Both the position numbers and the translations under genes were made by a program. A DNA stretch of 64,000 nucleotides. Source: Streptomyces capillispiralis. GTDB lineage: Bacteria; Actinomycetota; Actinomycetes; Streptomycetales; Streptomycetaceae. The stretch lies in contig NZ_VIWV01000001.1 in assembly GCF_007829875.1 (NCBI RefSeq), positions 3,814,501 to 3,878,500 on the forward strand. The letters run 5' to 3'. The notes beneath the pieces were generated by a model. The model saw nothing but the letters and a program-made list of their open reading frames with translations, was not told the DNA's origin and searched no databases. Positions 1-9,057 of this stretch are shown piece by piece. Numbering within the stretch: the first letter of the stretch is position 1; each line of letters opens with the position of its first letter.

Positions 1-358
1 CGCCCACCACCCCGGTCTCCCCGTACGGCACGACGAGCACCGCCGCCACGGCCGTACCGGCGACCGGCACCCACCACCGCAGCCGCCACAGGTCGACGGC
101 GAGTCCGAGCACGTAGACACCGCCCGCGGCGGCCGGCAGCCTCCCGACCCCGCCGCCGAGCGGTGCGACGCCGGCCGCGTCACCGGCGGCCGCGACCAGG
201 CCGGTGGCCAGCACGACGGCCGCTCCCCCGGACAGCGGCACCGCCCGCCGCCGCCTGCGGTCCAGGACGCCCAGGCGCTTGACGGGGGCCCGCAGCAGCG
301 CCGTGAGGAGGGCGGACAGCAGCAGGGCGGTGGCGGTGGCGACGATCCCGGAGAGCAC
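1..358 (-). CDS. MraY/WecA-like sugar-phosphate transferase, N-terminal part
   Basis: The visible 119 residues start with a membrane helix (residues about 2-22) and then a loop reading LRAPVKRLGVLDRRRRRAVP followed by LSGGAAV. This resembles the N-terminus of polyprenyl-phosphate N-acetylhexosamine-1-phosphate transferases (glycosyltransferase family 4), which load a sugar phosphate onto a lipid carrier at the inner membrane. The gene runs off the left edge, so the catalytic Asp residues cannot be checked. The GTG start has no Shine-Dalgarno sequence, but TAACTT lies 6 bases upstream, as in leaderless Streptomyces genes. Family assignment is by pattern only. Confidence 0.6.
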   Translation of the reverse strand, partial: MLSGIVATATALLLSALLTALLRAPVKRLGVLDRRRRRAVPLSGGAAVVLATGLVAAAGDAAGVAPLGGGVGRLPAAAGGVYVLGLAVDLWRLRWWVPVAGTAVAAVLVVPYGETGVVG

Positions 359-456
359 GGATATAAGTTAGGGGCATATCGACCGATTTAGCGCGAATAA
401 CACGATCGGATCCCGGACGCCATCCGGGACTCCACCCGGGTCGCCCCGACGGGTCA

Positions 457-526
457 CCGGAACGGCCGCCGAACCGGCCACCGGAACGGCCGCCGAACCG
501 GCCATCGGAGCGGCCGTCGGAACGGC
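457..526. repeat. 24-base tandem repeat, two exact copies plus a decayed third
   Basis: The unit begins CCGGAACGGCCGCCG and ends AACCGGCCA. Copies lie at 457-480 and 481-504; a diverged third copy follows to about 526. It is non-coding and has no evident function. Confidence 0.75.
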
Positions 527-631
527 GGCAGGACCGGTTGCCGGAGTAGGCAACCCTCAGCGATTCAGATCACCCCGCGCCCGGCTACAGTGCGGCAGGG
601 GATGGGGGTAGTCTCGAACGGACTGCATAAG

Positions 632-645
632 TTACCGCTTAGTAA
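632..645. promoter_or_regulatory. Short inverted repeat upstream of the Fe-S oxidoreductase
   Basis: TTAC-CGCTTA-GTAA has 4-base arms, 60 bases before the oxidoreductase start. The arms are short, so it is only a candidate regulator-binding site; its position in the promoter region is the main support. Confidence 0.3.
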
Positions 646-705
646 TCTCGGGGAAGCCGTAGTGGAGCCCCGACGAATCCCCTCGCAGGCCCGAGGAGCC
701 CCGTA

Positions 706-2997
706 ATGCAACTCGCCGCGATCATCGTGTCGATGGTCCTCATGGCAGTCGGCGTCGCCCTGTTCGGCCGTGCCGTCGTGCAGATCTTCCGCTTCATGGC
801 GCTCGGCCAGCCGCTGCCGGCCGGGTCGCGGACCAACGACCCCGTGCTGCGCACCATCACCGTGGCCAGGGAGTTCCTCGGCCACACGAGGATGAACCGC
901 TGGGGCGTCGTCGGCATCGCGCACTGGTTCGTGGCGATCGGCTTCTACACACTGCTCCTGACCATCGTCAACGCCATCGGCCAGCTGTTCCGGGCCGACT
1001 GGGTGCTTCCGGTCATCGGCGACTGGGCGCCGTACAACGTCTTCGTCGAGTTCATCGGCACCATGACGATCGTCGGCATCCTGACCCTGATCGCCATCCG
1101 CCAGCTGTCCCGGCCGGACAAGCCGGGCCGCAAGTCGCGCTTCGCGGGCTCCAACACCGGCCAGGCGTACTTCGTCGAGACCGTCATCCTGGTCGTCGGC
1201 GTCTGCATCTTCATGCTGCACGCGCTCGAGGGCGCGCAGCACCACGTCGACGGCTACGAGGCGTCCTTCTTCGTCTCCTACCCGGTGGTGTCGTGGCTGG
1301 AGGGCATGGACGTCTCCACGCTCCAGAACCTCACCTACTTCTTCGCCGGCCTGAAGATCGCCACCTCCTTCATCTGGATGATCACGGTCGCCCTGAAGAC
1401 CGACATGGGCATCGCCTGGCACCGCTTCCTGGGCTTCCCGAACATCTGGTTCAAGCGCAACGCCAACGGCGACACCTCGCTGGGCGCCCTGCTGCCGATG
1501 ACCTCCGGCGGCAAGCCGATCGACTTCACCGACCCCGGTGACGACGACGTCTTCGGCGTCTCCCAGGTCGAGCAGTTCTCCTGGAAGGGCCTGCTGGACT
1601 TCTCCACCTGCACCGAGTGCGGCCGCTGCCAGTCGCAGTGCCCCGCCTGGAACACCGGCAAGCCGCTCTCCCCCAAGCTGCTGATCATGTCGCTCCGCGA
1701 CCACGCCCACGCCAAGGCCCCCTACCTGCTGGCCGGCGGCGGCAAGACCATGGAGGGCGAGGAGAAGGCGTCCGAGGAGCAGCTGGCCGGCGTCCCCGCC
1801 GCCGCGCTCGCGGAGGCCGAGCGCCCGCTGATCGGCACCGCCGAGGAGAACGGCGTCATCGACCCGGACGTCCTGTGGTCCTGCACCACCTGCGGCGCCT
1901 GCGTCGAGCAGTGCCCCGTCGACATCGAGCACGTCGACCACATCGTCGACATGCGCCGCTACCAGGTCATGATCGAGAGCGCCTTCCCCTCCGAGGCGGG
2001 CACGATGCTCAAGAACCTGGAGAAGAAGGGCAACCCCTGGGGCCTGGCGAAGAAGCAGCGCCTGGAGTGGACCAAGGAGGTCGACTTCGAGGTCCCGGTC
2101 GTCGGCAAGGACATCGAGGACCTCTCCGAGGTCGAGTACCTGTACTGGGTCGGCTGCGCCGGCGCCCTCGAGGACCGCGCCAAGAAGACCACCAAGGCCT
2201 TCGCGGAACTCCTCCACATCGCGGGCGTCACGTTCGCCATCATGGGCGGCGACGAGAAGTGCACCGGTGACTCCGCCCGCCGCCTCGGCAACGAGCCCCT
2301 GTTCCAGGAACTGGGCATGGAGAACGTCGCCGCGCTGAACATGGCCTTCGGCGAGGACGACGAGGACGAGTCGACGAAGAAGCCGAAGTCGGCGAAGAAG
2401 ATCGTCGCCACCTGCCCGCACTGCCTCAACACCCTCGGCAACGAGTACCCGCAGCTCGGCGGCGACTACGAGGTCATCCACCACACCCAGCTGCTCCAGC
2501 ACCTGGTCGACGAGGGCAAGCTCATCCCGGTCACCCCGGTCGAGGGCCTCATCACCTACCACGACCCCTGCTACCTGGGCCGCCACAACAAGATCTACAC
2601 GCCCCCGCGCGAGATCATCGGCAAGGTCCCGGGCCTGCGCAACGAGGAGATGCACCGCCACAAGGAGCGCGGCTTCTGCTGCGGCGCCGGCGGCGCCCGG
2701 ATGTGGATGGAGGAGCGGATCGGCAAGCGCATCAACAACGAGCGCGTCGACGAGGCCCTGTCCCTCAACCCGGACATCGTCTCCACCGCCTGCCCGTTCT
2801 GCCTCGTCATGCTGACCGACTCGGTCAACGGCAAGAAGGCCGCGACCGAAAGCGGCTCCGCCGCGGGCGGCCAGGCCAAGGAGTCCATCCAGGTCGTCGA
2901 CGTGGCCCAGCTGCTGCTGGAGTCCGTCAAGACCCCGGCCGACCCGGCGGGCGACGAGGAGAGCGAGAGCGCTCCGGAGCCGCAGCCGGTGAAGTAA
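706..2997 (+). CDS. Membrane-anchored Fe-S oxidoreductase (HdrD/GlpC-like, CCG domains)
   Basis: This 763-residue protein has about five membrane helices in its first 230 residues, resembling the nitrate-reductase gamma/HdrE type. Two 4Fe-4S motifs follow, CTECGRCQSQCP near residue 302 and CTTCGACVEQCP near 393. Two cysteine-rich CCG-type domains come next, with key cysteines near 484 and 570 and then near 622, 658-659 and 697. Such proteins pass electrons between a soluble dehydrogenase or electron-transfer flavoprotein and membrane quinone. In actinobacteria they are often linked to acyl-CoA dehydrogenation; that link is inferred here. The tail is acidic and disordered. A hairpin terminator follows directly, so it is probably monocistronic. 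Confidence 0.88.
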   Translation: MQLAAIIVSMVLMAVGVALFGRAVVQIFRFMALGQPLPAGSRTNDPVLRTITVAREFLGHTRMNRWGVVGIAHWFVAIGFYTLLLTIVNAIGQLFRADWVLPVIGDWAPYNVFVEFIGTMTIVGILTLIAIRQLSRPDKPGRKSRFAGSNTGQAYFVETVILVVGVCIFMLHALEGAQHHVDGYEASFFVSYPVVSWLEGMDVSTLQNLTYFFAGLKIATSFIWMITVALKTDMGIAWHRFLGFPNIWFKRNANGDTSLGALLPMTSGGKPIDFTDPGDDDVFGVSQVEQFSWKGLLDFSTCTECGRCQSQCPAWNTGKPLSPKLLIMSLRDHAHAKAPYLLAGGGKTMEGEEKASEEQLAGVPAAALAEAERPLIGTAEENGVIDPDVLWSCTTCGACVEQCPVDIEHVDHIVDMRRYQVMIESAFPSEAGTMLKNLEKKGNPWGLAKKQRLEWTKEVDFEVPVVGKDIEDLSEVEYLYWVGCAGALEDRAKKTTKAFAELLHIAGVTFAIMGGDEKCTGDSARRLGNEPLFQELGMENVAALNMAFGEDDEDESTKKPKSAKKIVATCPHCLNTLGNEYPQLGGDYEVIHHTQLLQHLVDEGKLIPVTPVEGLITYHDPCYLGRHNKIYTPPREIIGKVPGLRNEEMHRHKERGFCCGAGGARMWMEERIGKRINNERVDEALSLNPDIVSTACPFCLVMLTDSVNGKKAATESGSAAGGQAKESIQVVDVAQLLLESVKTPADPAGDEESESAPEPQPVK

Positions 2998-3018
2998 CGC
3001 GGCGGCACACACGCGTGA

Positions 3019-3052
3019 CGAAGGGGCCGTTCCCACCGGGGCGGCCCCTTCG
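3019..3052 (+). terminator. Rho-independent-type terminator after the Fe-S oxidoreductase
   Basis: Ten-base perfect arms, CGAAGGGGCC and GGCCCCTTCG, with a 14-base loop, 22 bases after the stop codon. There is no U-tract, as is usual in Streptomyces. Confidence 0.75.
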
Positions 3053-3211
3053 CCATGTTCACGTACAACCCTCCGGCCGACTCGGGGGTCTCCTGTTCGG
3101 CGATCACCCGTGAACCCCCGGGCAACTCCCGGCGACACACAGGTGCACAGCGCCCCAGGACCCGTGGACGGCCGTACCCGGCGACCGCCCCGCACACCGC
3201 AGGAGAACTCC

Positions 3212-4669
3212 TTGCACAGAAACCTCCGCACCGCTCTCGCGACCGCCACGGCGGCCGCCCTCACCGGCGGCCTGCTGGTCGCCATGGCCGGCCCCGCGGC
3301 CGCCGCCCCGTCGGGGCTCGACGGCGACTTCAACGGTGACGGCTACCGGGACGTCGCCGTCACCGCACCTCTCGCCCACGTGAGCGGCAAGGGCGGCGCC
3401 GGCGCCGTCACGGTCCTCTACGGCTCCCCCGCGGGCGCCGGCGCGAACAAGGTCCAGACCCTCACCCAGGACAGCGCGGGCGTCCCGGGCGCCGCCGAGA
3501 AGGACGACCAGTTCGGCGCCCACACCGCGCCCGGCGACTTCAACGGCGACGGCTACGCCGACCTGGCCGTGGGCGCCCCCGGCGAGGACGCCGGCGACGA
3601 CGCCAACGGCGGCACCGTCGTCATCCTGTGGGGAGGCTCCGCCGGCCTCTCCGGCGGCACCACCGTCTCCGACCCCTCCCGCTCCAGCCACGACTGGTTC
3701 GGCCAGGTCGTCGCGGCGGGCGACTACAACGGCGACGGCCGCGACGACCTCGCGATCGCCTCCGACATCAACAAGGTCGACATCTACCGCGGCGGATTCA
3801 CCAAGTCCGGCTCCACCGGCGGCCGCTACACCGTCACCGCGCCCATCCTGCCGGTCCCGGGCATCGACATCTTCAACCTCACCCCGGGCGACGTCGACGC
3901 GGACAACCGCACCGACCTCGTCGTGGACGGCTACGAGGGCGACAGCGACGGCGAGTACTCGTACAACGCCAACTACTGGCTGCCCGGCTCCTCCTCCGGC
4001 ATCACCACCTCGGGCTCGCGGAAGCTCCCCGCCGGCGTCATCTCCGACATCGGTGACGTGAACGGCGACGGCTACGGCGACATCGTCATCGGCAACTCCT
4101 GGGACGCCGGCACGAACACCGCGGGCACCTCCAAGGGCGGATCGGTGGACGTCGTCTACGGCGCCTCGTACGGCCCCGAGGGCGGCACCGAGCGCGTCAA
4201 CCAGAACACCGCGGGCGTGCCCGGCGACAACGAGACCGGCGACGGCTTCGGCTACGAGGTCACCCTCGGCGACATCAACGGCGACGGCCACGACGACCTC
4301 GTCATCGGCGCGCCGGGCGAGGACCTGGGCGGCATCGCGGACACCGGCATGGTCTCCGTGATCTACGGCGGCGCCGCCGGCCTCTCCGAGACCGGCTCCC
4401 AGTCCCTGCACCAGGACACCGCGGGCGTCCCCGGCAGCAGCGAGGAGGGCGACGGCTTCGGCGGCGAGGTCCTCCTCTCCGACGTCACCGGCGACGGAAA
4501 GGCCGACCTGACCGTCGGCCTGCCGTGGGAGAACGACTCCAACGGCTACGCCGTCGCCTTCACCTCCGACGGCCTGAAGATCAACGCCGCCGGGCGCGGC
4601 ATCGGCCTCGGCGCCGTCGGCGTGTCCTCGTCGGGCAACCCGATGCTCGGCTTCCACGTCAACGGCTGA
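3212..4669 (+). CDS. Secreted FG-GAP repeat (integrin alpha-like beta-propeller) protein
   Basis: I chose the TTG start because AGGAG lies 6 bases upstream and a typical signal peptide follows (charged start, Ala/Leu-rich core, AxA-type cleavage near AAAAPSG). The mature protein has seven FG-GAP-like units with Ca-binding DxNGDG loops, such as DFNGDGYRD, DFNGDGYAD, DINGDGHDD and DVTGDGKAD. It should fold as a seven-bladed propeller outside the cell. The ligand is unknown. A paralog of almost the same length lies at 15597, so there are two copies in 12 kb. An upstream ATG at 3110 is in frame but would bury the signal peptide. Confidence 0.88.
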   Translation: MHRNLRTALATATAAALTGGLLVAMAGPAAAAPSGLDGDFNGDGYRDVAVTAPLAHVSGKGGAGAVTVLYGSPAGAGANKVQTLTQDSAGVPGAAEKDDQFGAHTAPGDFNGDGYADLAVGAPGEDAGDDANGGTVVILWGGSAGLSGGTTVSDPSRSSHDWFGQVVAAGDYNGDGRDDLAIASDINKVDIYRGGFTKSGSTGGRYTVTAPILPVPGIDIFNLTPGDVDADNRTDLVVDGYEGDSDGEYSYNANYWLPGSSSGITTSGSRKLPAGVISDIGDVNGDGYGDIVIGNSWDAGTNTAGTSKGGSVDVVYGASYGPEGGTERVNQNTAGVPGDNETGDGFGYEVTLGDINGDGHDDLVIGAPGEDLGGIADTGMVSVIYGGAAGLSETGSQSLHQDTAGVPGSSEEGDGFGGEVLLSDVTGDGKADLTVGLPWENDSNGYAVAFTSDGLKINAAGRGIGLGAVGVSSSGNPMLGFHVNG

Positions 4670-4842
4670 TCCCCCGCCGACGTGCTCTCCGTCCTCCGCA
4701 GGACCCGGCCACCCCGGGCCCCCTACGGGGACGGACCACGGGGCTGACGACCCCTTAGGGGATGTCACAGCTCGGCCGCAAAGCCGGGCCCGAGAGCCGG
4801 GGCCCGGCACACGACCGCCCGGGACCAGGTACGTTCGAGGAC

Positions 4843-5790
4843 GTGGCTGGATTCAGGATCGGACGCGGCCGGAACAACAACGGCGCTCCTCACGCGCGAC
4901 CGCAACACCCCCCGCACGGACAGCAGACGCCGCAGGGGCCGTCGTACGGCTACCCGCAGGCGCCGCAGCCGTCCCCGCCGCAGCCGTCGTACGGCGGTGG
5001 CGGCGCCGGCCCCTGGCCGCACGCGCACCGCGGCCCGGGCGGACCCGGCGGTCACGGGGGTCACGGGGGGCACGGGGAGCCGGAGTACTTCGGCGACGGG
5101 GCGTACCCGCAGGGCGCCCAGGGCGCCCCGCACGACCCGTACGCGGCCAACAACCCGGGCCACACCCAGGCCTTCTCCCTCGGCGAGGACCCCTACCAGC
5201 AGGGCGACACCTACCGCGCCGGCTCGGCCCCGCCGGCCGGGCCGACCGGCCCCCGCCTGCGCTGGAAGGACCTGCTCAAGGGCATCGTCCTGTCCCCCGC
5301 CCAGACGTTCCTGCGGATGCGTGACTACACGATGTGGGGCCCCGCCCTCGTCGTCACCTTCCTCTACGGCCTGCTCGCCGTCTTCGGCTTCGACGGCGCC
5401 CGTGCGGACGCGATCAACGCCACCCTGGCGAACGCCGTCCCGATCGTCCTGACGACCGCCGTCGCGATGGTGCTCAGCGCCTTCGTGCTCGGCGTGGTCA
5501 CCCACACGCTGGCCCGTCAGCTCGGCGGTGACGGCGCCTGGCAGCCCACGGTCGGCCTCTCCATGCTGATCATGTCCCTCACGGACGCGCCCCGCCTGGT
5601 CGTCGCCATGTTCGCCGGCGGCGACGCCGCCTTCGTCCAGCTGCTCGGCTGGGCGACCTGGGTGGCGGCCGGCGCCCTGCTCACCGTGATGGTCGGCCGC
5701 TCCCACGACCTGCCCTGGCCGAAGGCCCTGGGCGCGTCCGCGATCCAGCTGGCCGCCCTGCTGTCGATCGTGAAGCTGGGCACCTTCTGA
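4843..5790 (+). CDS. YIP1-family membrane protein
   Basis: The first half (to about residue 140) is a Gly/Pro/Gln/His-rich disordered cytoplasmic segment. The second half contains a YIP1-type unit, starting near LKGIVLSPAQTFLRMRDY and followed by four to five membrane helices. Bacterial YIP1 proteins have no settled function. The GTG start fits the conserved N-terminus of Streptomyces relatives (AGFRIGRGR), but GAGG is only two bases upstream. An in-frame ATG at 4762 is the alternative and would add 27 residues. The gene shares a bidirectional terminator with the SDR gene. Confidence 0.75.
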   Translation: MAGFRIGRGRNNNGAPHARPQHPPHGQQTPQGPSYGYPQAPQPSPPQPSYGGGGAGPWPHAHRGPGGPGGHGGHGGHGEPEYFGDGAYPQGAQGAPHDPYAANNPGHTQAFSLGEDPYQQGDTYRAGSAPPAGPTGPRLRWKDLLKGIVLSPAQTFLRMRDYTMWGPALVVTFLYGLLAVFGFDGARADAINATLANAVPIVLTTAVAMVLSAFVLGVVTHTLARQLGGDGAWQPTVGLSMLIMSLTDAPRLVVAMFAGGDAAFVQLLGWATWVAAGALLTVMVGRSHDLPWPKALGASAIQLAALLSIVKLGTF

Positions 5791-5807
5791 CCCACGGCCC
5801 GTGCTGA

Positions 5808-5845
5808 CGAAGGGGGCTCCCGGCGTGAACCGGGAGCCCCCTTCG
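5808..5845. terminator. Bidirectional terminator, YIP1 gene / SDR gene
   Basis: Sixteen-base perfect arms, starting CGAAGGGGGCTCCCGG, with a 6-base loop (CGTGAA). It lies between two convergent stop codons. Confidence 0.9.
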
Positions 5846-5865
5846 GCCTGTTCTCCCCCCACCGC

Positions 5866-6612
5866 TCAGAACTGCATCTCTCCGCCGTCCACGTACAGGG
5901 TGGTGCCCAGCACGAAACTGCTGTCCGCGGAGGCGAGGAAGGCCACCGCGGCGGCGACCTCCTCCGGGCGCCCCAGCCGGCCGACCGGCACCTCCGTCGC
6001 GAGGCCCGCCTTGACGGCGGCCGCGTTCTCCGCGCCGACGATGGTGTCGATCCCGGGGGTGTCGATCGCGCCCGGCGAGACCGCGTTGACCCGGATGCCC
6101 CGGCCCTTCAGCTCGTTGGCCCAGGTCCGCGTGAGGGACCGGACCGCGGCCTTCGACGCCGCGTACAGGCCGTAGTCCGGCCGGCCGTCGTCGGCGCGGA
6201 CGGAGGAGTTGATGATCACCGCGGCGCCGTCGTTGAGCAGCGGCAGCGCCTTCTGCACGGTGAGCAGCGTGCCCCGGACGTTGACGCCGAAGATCTGGTC
6301 GAACTGCTCCCCGGTGGCCTGCGCGAGGGGTGCGAACGTCGCCGTGGCCGCGTTGGCGAACACCACGTCCAGGCCCCGGCCCCGGTCGCGGACCGCGTCG
6401 TAGAGACGGTCCAGGTCGGCCGGGTCGGCTATGTCGCCGGGCACGGCGGTGACGGCGGAGCCGATCGACCCGACGGCCCGGTCCAGCACGTCCTCGCGCC
6501 GGCCGGTGATGAACACGTGCGCGCCCTCGGACACCAGCCGCGCGGTGGTGGCCAGGCCGATCCCGGTGCCGCCGCCGGTGACGACGGCGGTCTTGCCTAC
6601 CAACTGTCCCAT
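5866..6612 (-). CDS. SDR-family oxidoreductase
   Basis: A 248-residue classical short-chain dehydrogenase/reductase. It shows the nucleotide-binding TGGGTGIG loop at residues 12-19, NAAT in place of NNAG near 87, and the catalytic Ser136/137-Tyr150-Lys154 set (INSSVRA, YAASK). C-terminal GGEMQF is usual for the family. The NADP/NAD preference and substrate cannot be told, though GRRE after beta-2 suggests NADP. It is divergent from a TetR regulator across a strong composite palindrome, so it is very likely the regulator's target. Confidence 0.92.
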   Translation of the reverse strand: MGQLVGKTAVVTGGGTGIGLATTARLVSEGAHVFITGRREDVLDRAVGSIGSAVTAVPGDIADPADLDRLYDAVRDRGRGLDVVFANAATATFAPLAQATGEQFDQIFGVNVRGTLLTVQKALPLLNDGAAVIINSSVRADDGRPDYGLYAASKAAVRSLTRTWANELKGRGIRVNAVSPGAIDTPGIDTIVGAENAAAVKAGLATEVPVGRLGRPEEVAAAVAFLASADSSFVLGTTLYVDGGEMQF

Positions 6613-6633
6613 TGTCTGAACTCCCGAAACTTA

Positions 6634-6685
6634 GATACCGATCGGTGCAGAACTGAACCGTAGCACTTCTGCACCGATCGGTATC
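6634..6685. promoter_or_regulatory. Composite operator between the SDR and TetR genes
   Basis: Two 19-base arms, perfect reverse complements (6634-6652 and 6667-6685), are separated by 14 bases. Each arm contains the palindrome ACCGATCGGT (6637-6646 and 6673-6682). A TetR dimer could bind each inner palindrome, and the site covers the start regions of both divergent genes. Autorepression plus control of the SDR gene is inferred. Confidence 0.85.
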
Positions 6686-6704
6686 GAGGGAGTAGGATGG
6701 GGCC

Positions 6705-7313
6705 GTGGAGATCACCCGGAAAGCACCGATCGGCCGGCCGCGAGGATTCGACGCCGACGAGGCCCTGGAACGGGCGATGAAGGTCTTCTGGGAGCAGGGC
6801 TACGAGGGCGCCAGCCTGACCGACCTGACCAGCGCCATGGGCATCACCCGCAAGAGCATGTACGCGGCCTTCGGCAACAAGGAGGACCTCTTCCGCAAGG
6901 CCCTGGACCGCTACACCGACGGCCCCGCCTCCTACGCGGCCCGCGCGATGGAACTGCCCAGCGCCCGGGAGGTGGCCACGGCGTTCCTCACCGGCTCGGT
7001 CCGGGCGACCACGAGCCCCGGCTGCCCCGCCGGATGCCTGGGCGTACAGGGCTCACTGGCTGCCGGCGACGCGGGGAGAGTGGCCCAGGACACCCTGACC
7101 GCCTGGCGCGACGACGGCCGCGCCCGCCTCCGCGACCGGTTCCGGCGGGCCGTCGACGAGGGCGACCTGCCCCCGGACGCGGACCCCGAACTGCTCGCCC
7201 GCTACCTCATGACCGTGGCGAACGGCATCGCCGTGCAGGCCGCGGGCGGCGCCACCCGCCCGGAACTCCAGCGGGTGGCCGACGCGGCCCTGCGCAACTG
7301 GCCACCGCTGTGA
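6705..7313 (+). CDS. TetR/AcrR-family transcriptional regulator
   Basis: 202 residues. The N-terminal helix-turn-helix spans about residues 13-57 (AMKVFWEQGYEGASLTDLT, then MGITRKSMYAAFGNKEDLF). The effector domain carries a GCPAGC pair of cysteines near residue 106-110, frequent in one AcrR subgroup. It starts at GTG 20 bases after the second operator arm. It probably represses itself and the divergent SDR gene; the inducer is unknown. Confidence 0.92.
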   Translation: MEITRKAPIGRPRGFDADEALERAMKVFWEQGYEGASLTDLTSAMGITRKSMYAAFGNKEDLFRKALDRYTDGPASYAARAMELPSAREVATAFLTGSVRATTSPGCPAGCLGVQGSLAAGDAGRVAQDTLTAWRDDGRARLRDRFRRAVDEGDLPPDADPELLARYLMTVANGIAVQAAGGATRPELQRVADAALRNWPPL

Positions 7314-7455
7314 CAGCCGGTGCGCATGGGCATCATGGGGCGCACGGGGCTCTCTTGCCCCGCCCGGAGACTCGGACGCGCGACGGCGTCCGCGAGGTGC
7401 CGGCCCGGCGCGCGGGCGGGGCCGGCGTACGGACGTGAGGTGTCCGCAGGCCCCC

Positions 7456-7944
7456 TCAGGCGTCGAGCACCTGCCCCGACCGCCTGACCACGGGCTCCTG
7501 GACGGACCAGGGGAAATTGATCCACTCGTCGGTCCGCTTCCACACGTACTCGCACTTCACCAGCGACTGCGTCTTCTCGTAGACGACGGCGCTGCGCACC
7601 TCGGCGACGGCGTCGAGGCAGAAGTCGCGGACGAGCTTCAGCGTCTTGCCGGTGTCGGCGACGTCGTCCGCGATCAGCACCTTCTTGTCGGTGAAGTCGA
7701 TGGCGTTGGGCACGGGCGCCAGCATGACCGGCATCTCCAGGGTGGTCCCCACGCCCGTGTAGAACTCGACGTTCACCAGGTGGATGTTCTTGCAGTCGAG
7801 GGCATAGGCGAGCCCGCCGGCGACGAAGACACCGCCGCGCGCGATGCTCAGCACTATGTCGGGCTCGTACCCGTCGTCGGCGATCGTCTGCGCGAGCTCG
7901 CGCACGGCCACCCCGAACTGCTCGTAGCTGAGGTTCTCCCGCAT
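7456..7944 (-). CDS. Phosphoribosyltransferase (purine salvage type)
   Basis: 162 residues with the PRPP-binding loop VLIADDVADTGKT (about residues 89-101) and an upstream SIARGGVFVAGG hood. These features define type I phosphoribosyltransferases that salvage hypoxanthine, guanine or xanthine. Substrate choice is not readable. It directly follows dcd: a GTG at 7953 overlaps the dcd stop as GTGA, but ATG 7944 has AGGTG eight bases upstream and is preferred. Being co-transcribed with dcd suggests a nucleotide-salvage unit. Confidence 0.85.
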   Translation of the reverse strand: MRENLSYEQFGVAVRELAQTIADDGYEPDIVLSIARGGVFVAGGLAYALDCKNIHLVNVEFYTGVGTTLEMPVMLAPVPNAIDFTDKKVLIADDVADTGKTLKLVRDFCLDAVAEVRSAVVYEKTQSLVKCEYVWKRTDEWINFPWSVQEPVVRRSGQVLDA

Positions 7945-7949
7945 GCCGC

Positions 7950-8525
7950 TCACACCTGCGTCCGGTGGAAGTTCAGGTAGGACCGCGAGGCCGTCGGCCC
8001 CCGCTGCCCCTGGTACCGCGAGCCGTACCGCTCGCTCCCGTACGGGTGCTCGGCCGGCGAGCTGAGCCGGAACATGCACAGCTGCCCGATCTTCATCCCG
8101 GGCCACAGCTTGATCGGCAGCGTCGCCAGATTGCTCAGCTCGAGCGTCACGTGCCCGGAGAACCCGGGGTCGATGAACCCGGCCGTGGAGTGCGTCACCA
8201 GCCCGAGCCGCCCCAGCGAGCTCTTCCCCTCCAGCCGCGAGGCGAGGTCCACGGGCAGCGTGATGACCTCGTACGTGCTGGCCAGCACGAACTCACCCGG
8301 ATGCAGAATGAACGGTTCGTCCCCCTCCGGCTCCACGAGCCGGGTCAGATCCGCCTGCTCGACGGAGGGGTCGATGTGCGGGTAACGGTGATTCTCGAAC
8401 ACCCGGAAGAAGCGGTCGAGGCGTACGTCGATGCTGGACGGCTGCACCATGGATTCGTCGTAGGGATCGATCCGCACCCGCCCGGCGTCGATCTCGGCCC
8501 GGATGTCCTTGTCTGAGAGAAGCAC
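7950..8525 (-). CDS. dcd: dCTP deaminase
   Basis: 191 residues, the usual length when the GTG start before [12 protein letters not shown] is used. Motifs include [10 protein letters not shown], the substrate loop [22 protein letters not shown] with the catalytic Glu, and [13 protein letters not shown]. The enzyme deaminates dCTP to dUTP, the precursor of dTTP, as a trimer in the cytoplasm. An in-frame ATG at 8585 would add 20 residues with no homologous look. Confidence 0.95.
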   Translation of the reverse strand: MLLSDKDIRAEIDAGRVRIDPYDESMVQPSSIDVRLDRFFRVFENHRYPHIDPSVEQADLTRLVEPEGDEPFILHPGEFVLASTYEVITLPVDLASRLEGKSSLGRLGLVTHSTAGFIDPGFSGHVTLELSNLATLPIKLWPGMKIGQLCMFRLSSPAEHPYGSERYGSRYQGQRGPTASRSYLNFHRTQV

Positions 8526-8619
8526 GCCCCGAGGATACGCAAGGCGCGCGGAGCAGCGACAACCGCCGCCGCGCCGCGCGCCCACGCCCTCTGTCTCTAC
8601 CGCTCTCCCGAGCCCCTCG

Positions 8620-8841
8620 CTACCGCTTCTGGAGGGTCACCGGCACGACACTGCGAAGCCGCGCACAGCGCGGGCACCGCACGAGCCGACCGGGGCCGAG
8701 TCGCTCGGCCTGCTGCATCGGGAACGAGGCGGCGGTGAACACGTGCCCATCGGCACAGCGGACGACGGTGCGCTCCATCAAGTCCAAGAGTCCCTTCCCC
8801 AAGAGCCGCGTCTGGCTAGCTGCCCTGACGACGAACGGCAC
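8620..8841 (-). CDS. Small zinc-ribbon-like protein, Streptomyces-conserved
   Basis: 73 residues with two cysteine pairs (VVRCADGH and RCPRCARLR), consistent with a small treble-clef or zinc-ribbon fold, and the conserved-looking core [18 protein letters not shown]. Function is unknown. The start could also be the internal ATG at 8778. It sits alone between dcd and tRNA-Gly. Confidence 0.6.
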   Translation of the reverse strand: MPFVVRAASQTRLLGKGLLDLMERTVVRCADGHVFTAASFPMQQAERLGPGRLVRCPRCARLRSVVPVTLQKR

Positions 8842-9057
8842 ATTACGGGATCAAAGAGACACCCCTCCAGGCGGCACCCCGGTACCCGACCGAACGCCGC
8901 CCGACCCCTCCACCGTACGCCCCAACTTCTGCCCCCCGCAGCAGCATCCATCCCCTGAAACACCGTCAGACCCCCGGGCTTGGACACCGGGGGCCTGACA
9001 TGGGGTAAAGTGAGCGAGCGTCCGGAGACCACTCGGGTGAGGGGCTCTGGATCTTAC

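Larger units (their letters stand above)
359..705. other. Gene-free divergent promoter region
   Basis: 347 bases between the divergent MraY-like gene and the Fe-S oxidoreductase. It holds promoters for both, a 24-base tandem repeat (457-526) and a short inverted repeat TTAC-N6-GTAA just upstream of the oxidoreductase. No coding frame here looks real. Confidence 0.6.

Noticed and set aside
565-3333. A 922-residue open frame on the minus strand
   Set aside because: It is antisense to the Fe-S oxidoreductase, has no family pattern and is rich in Leu/Val/Asp/Arg as expected of the antisense of GC-biased codons.
4690-4745. Hairpin after the first FG-GAP gene
   Set aside because: The CCCCGGGCCCC...ACGGGG pairing is short and mismatched, too weak to call a terminator.
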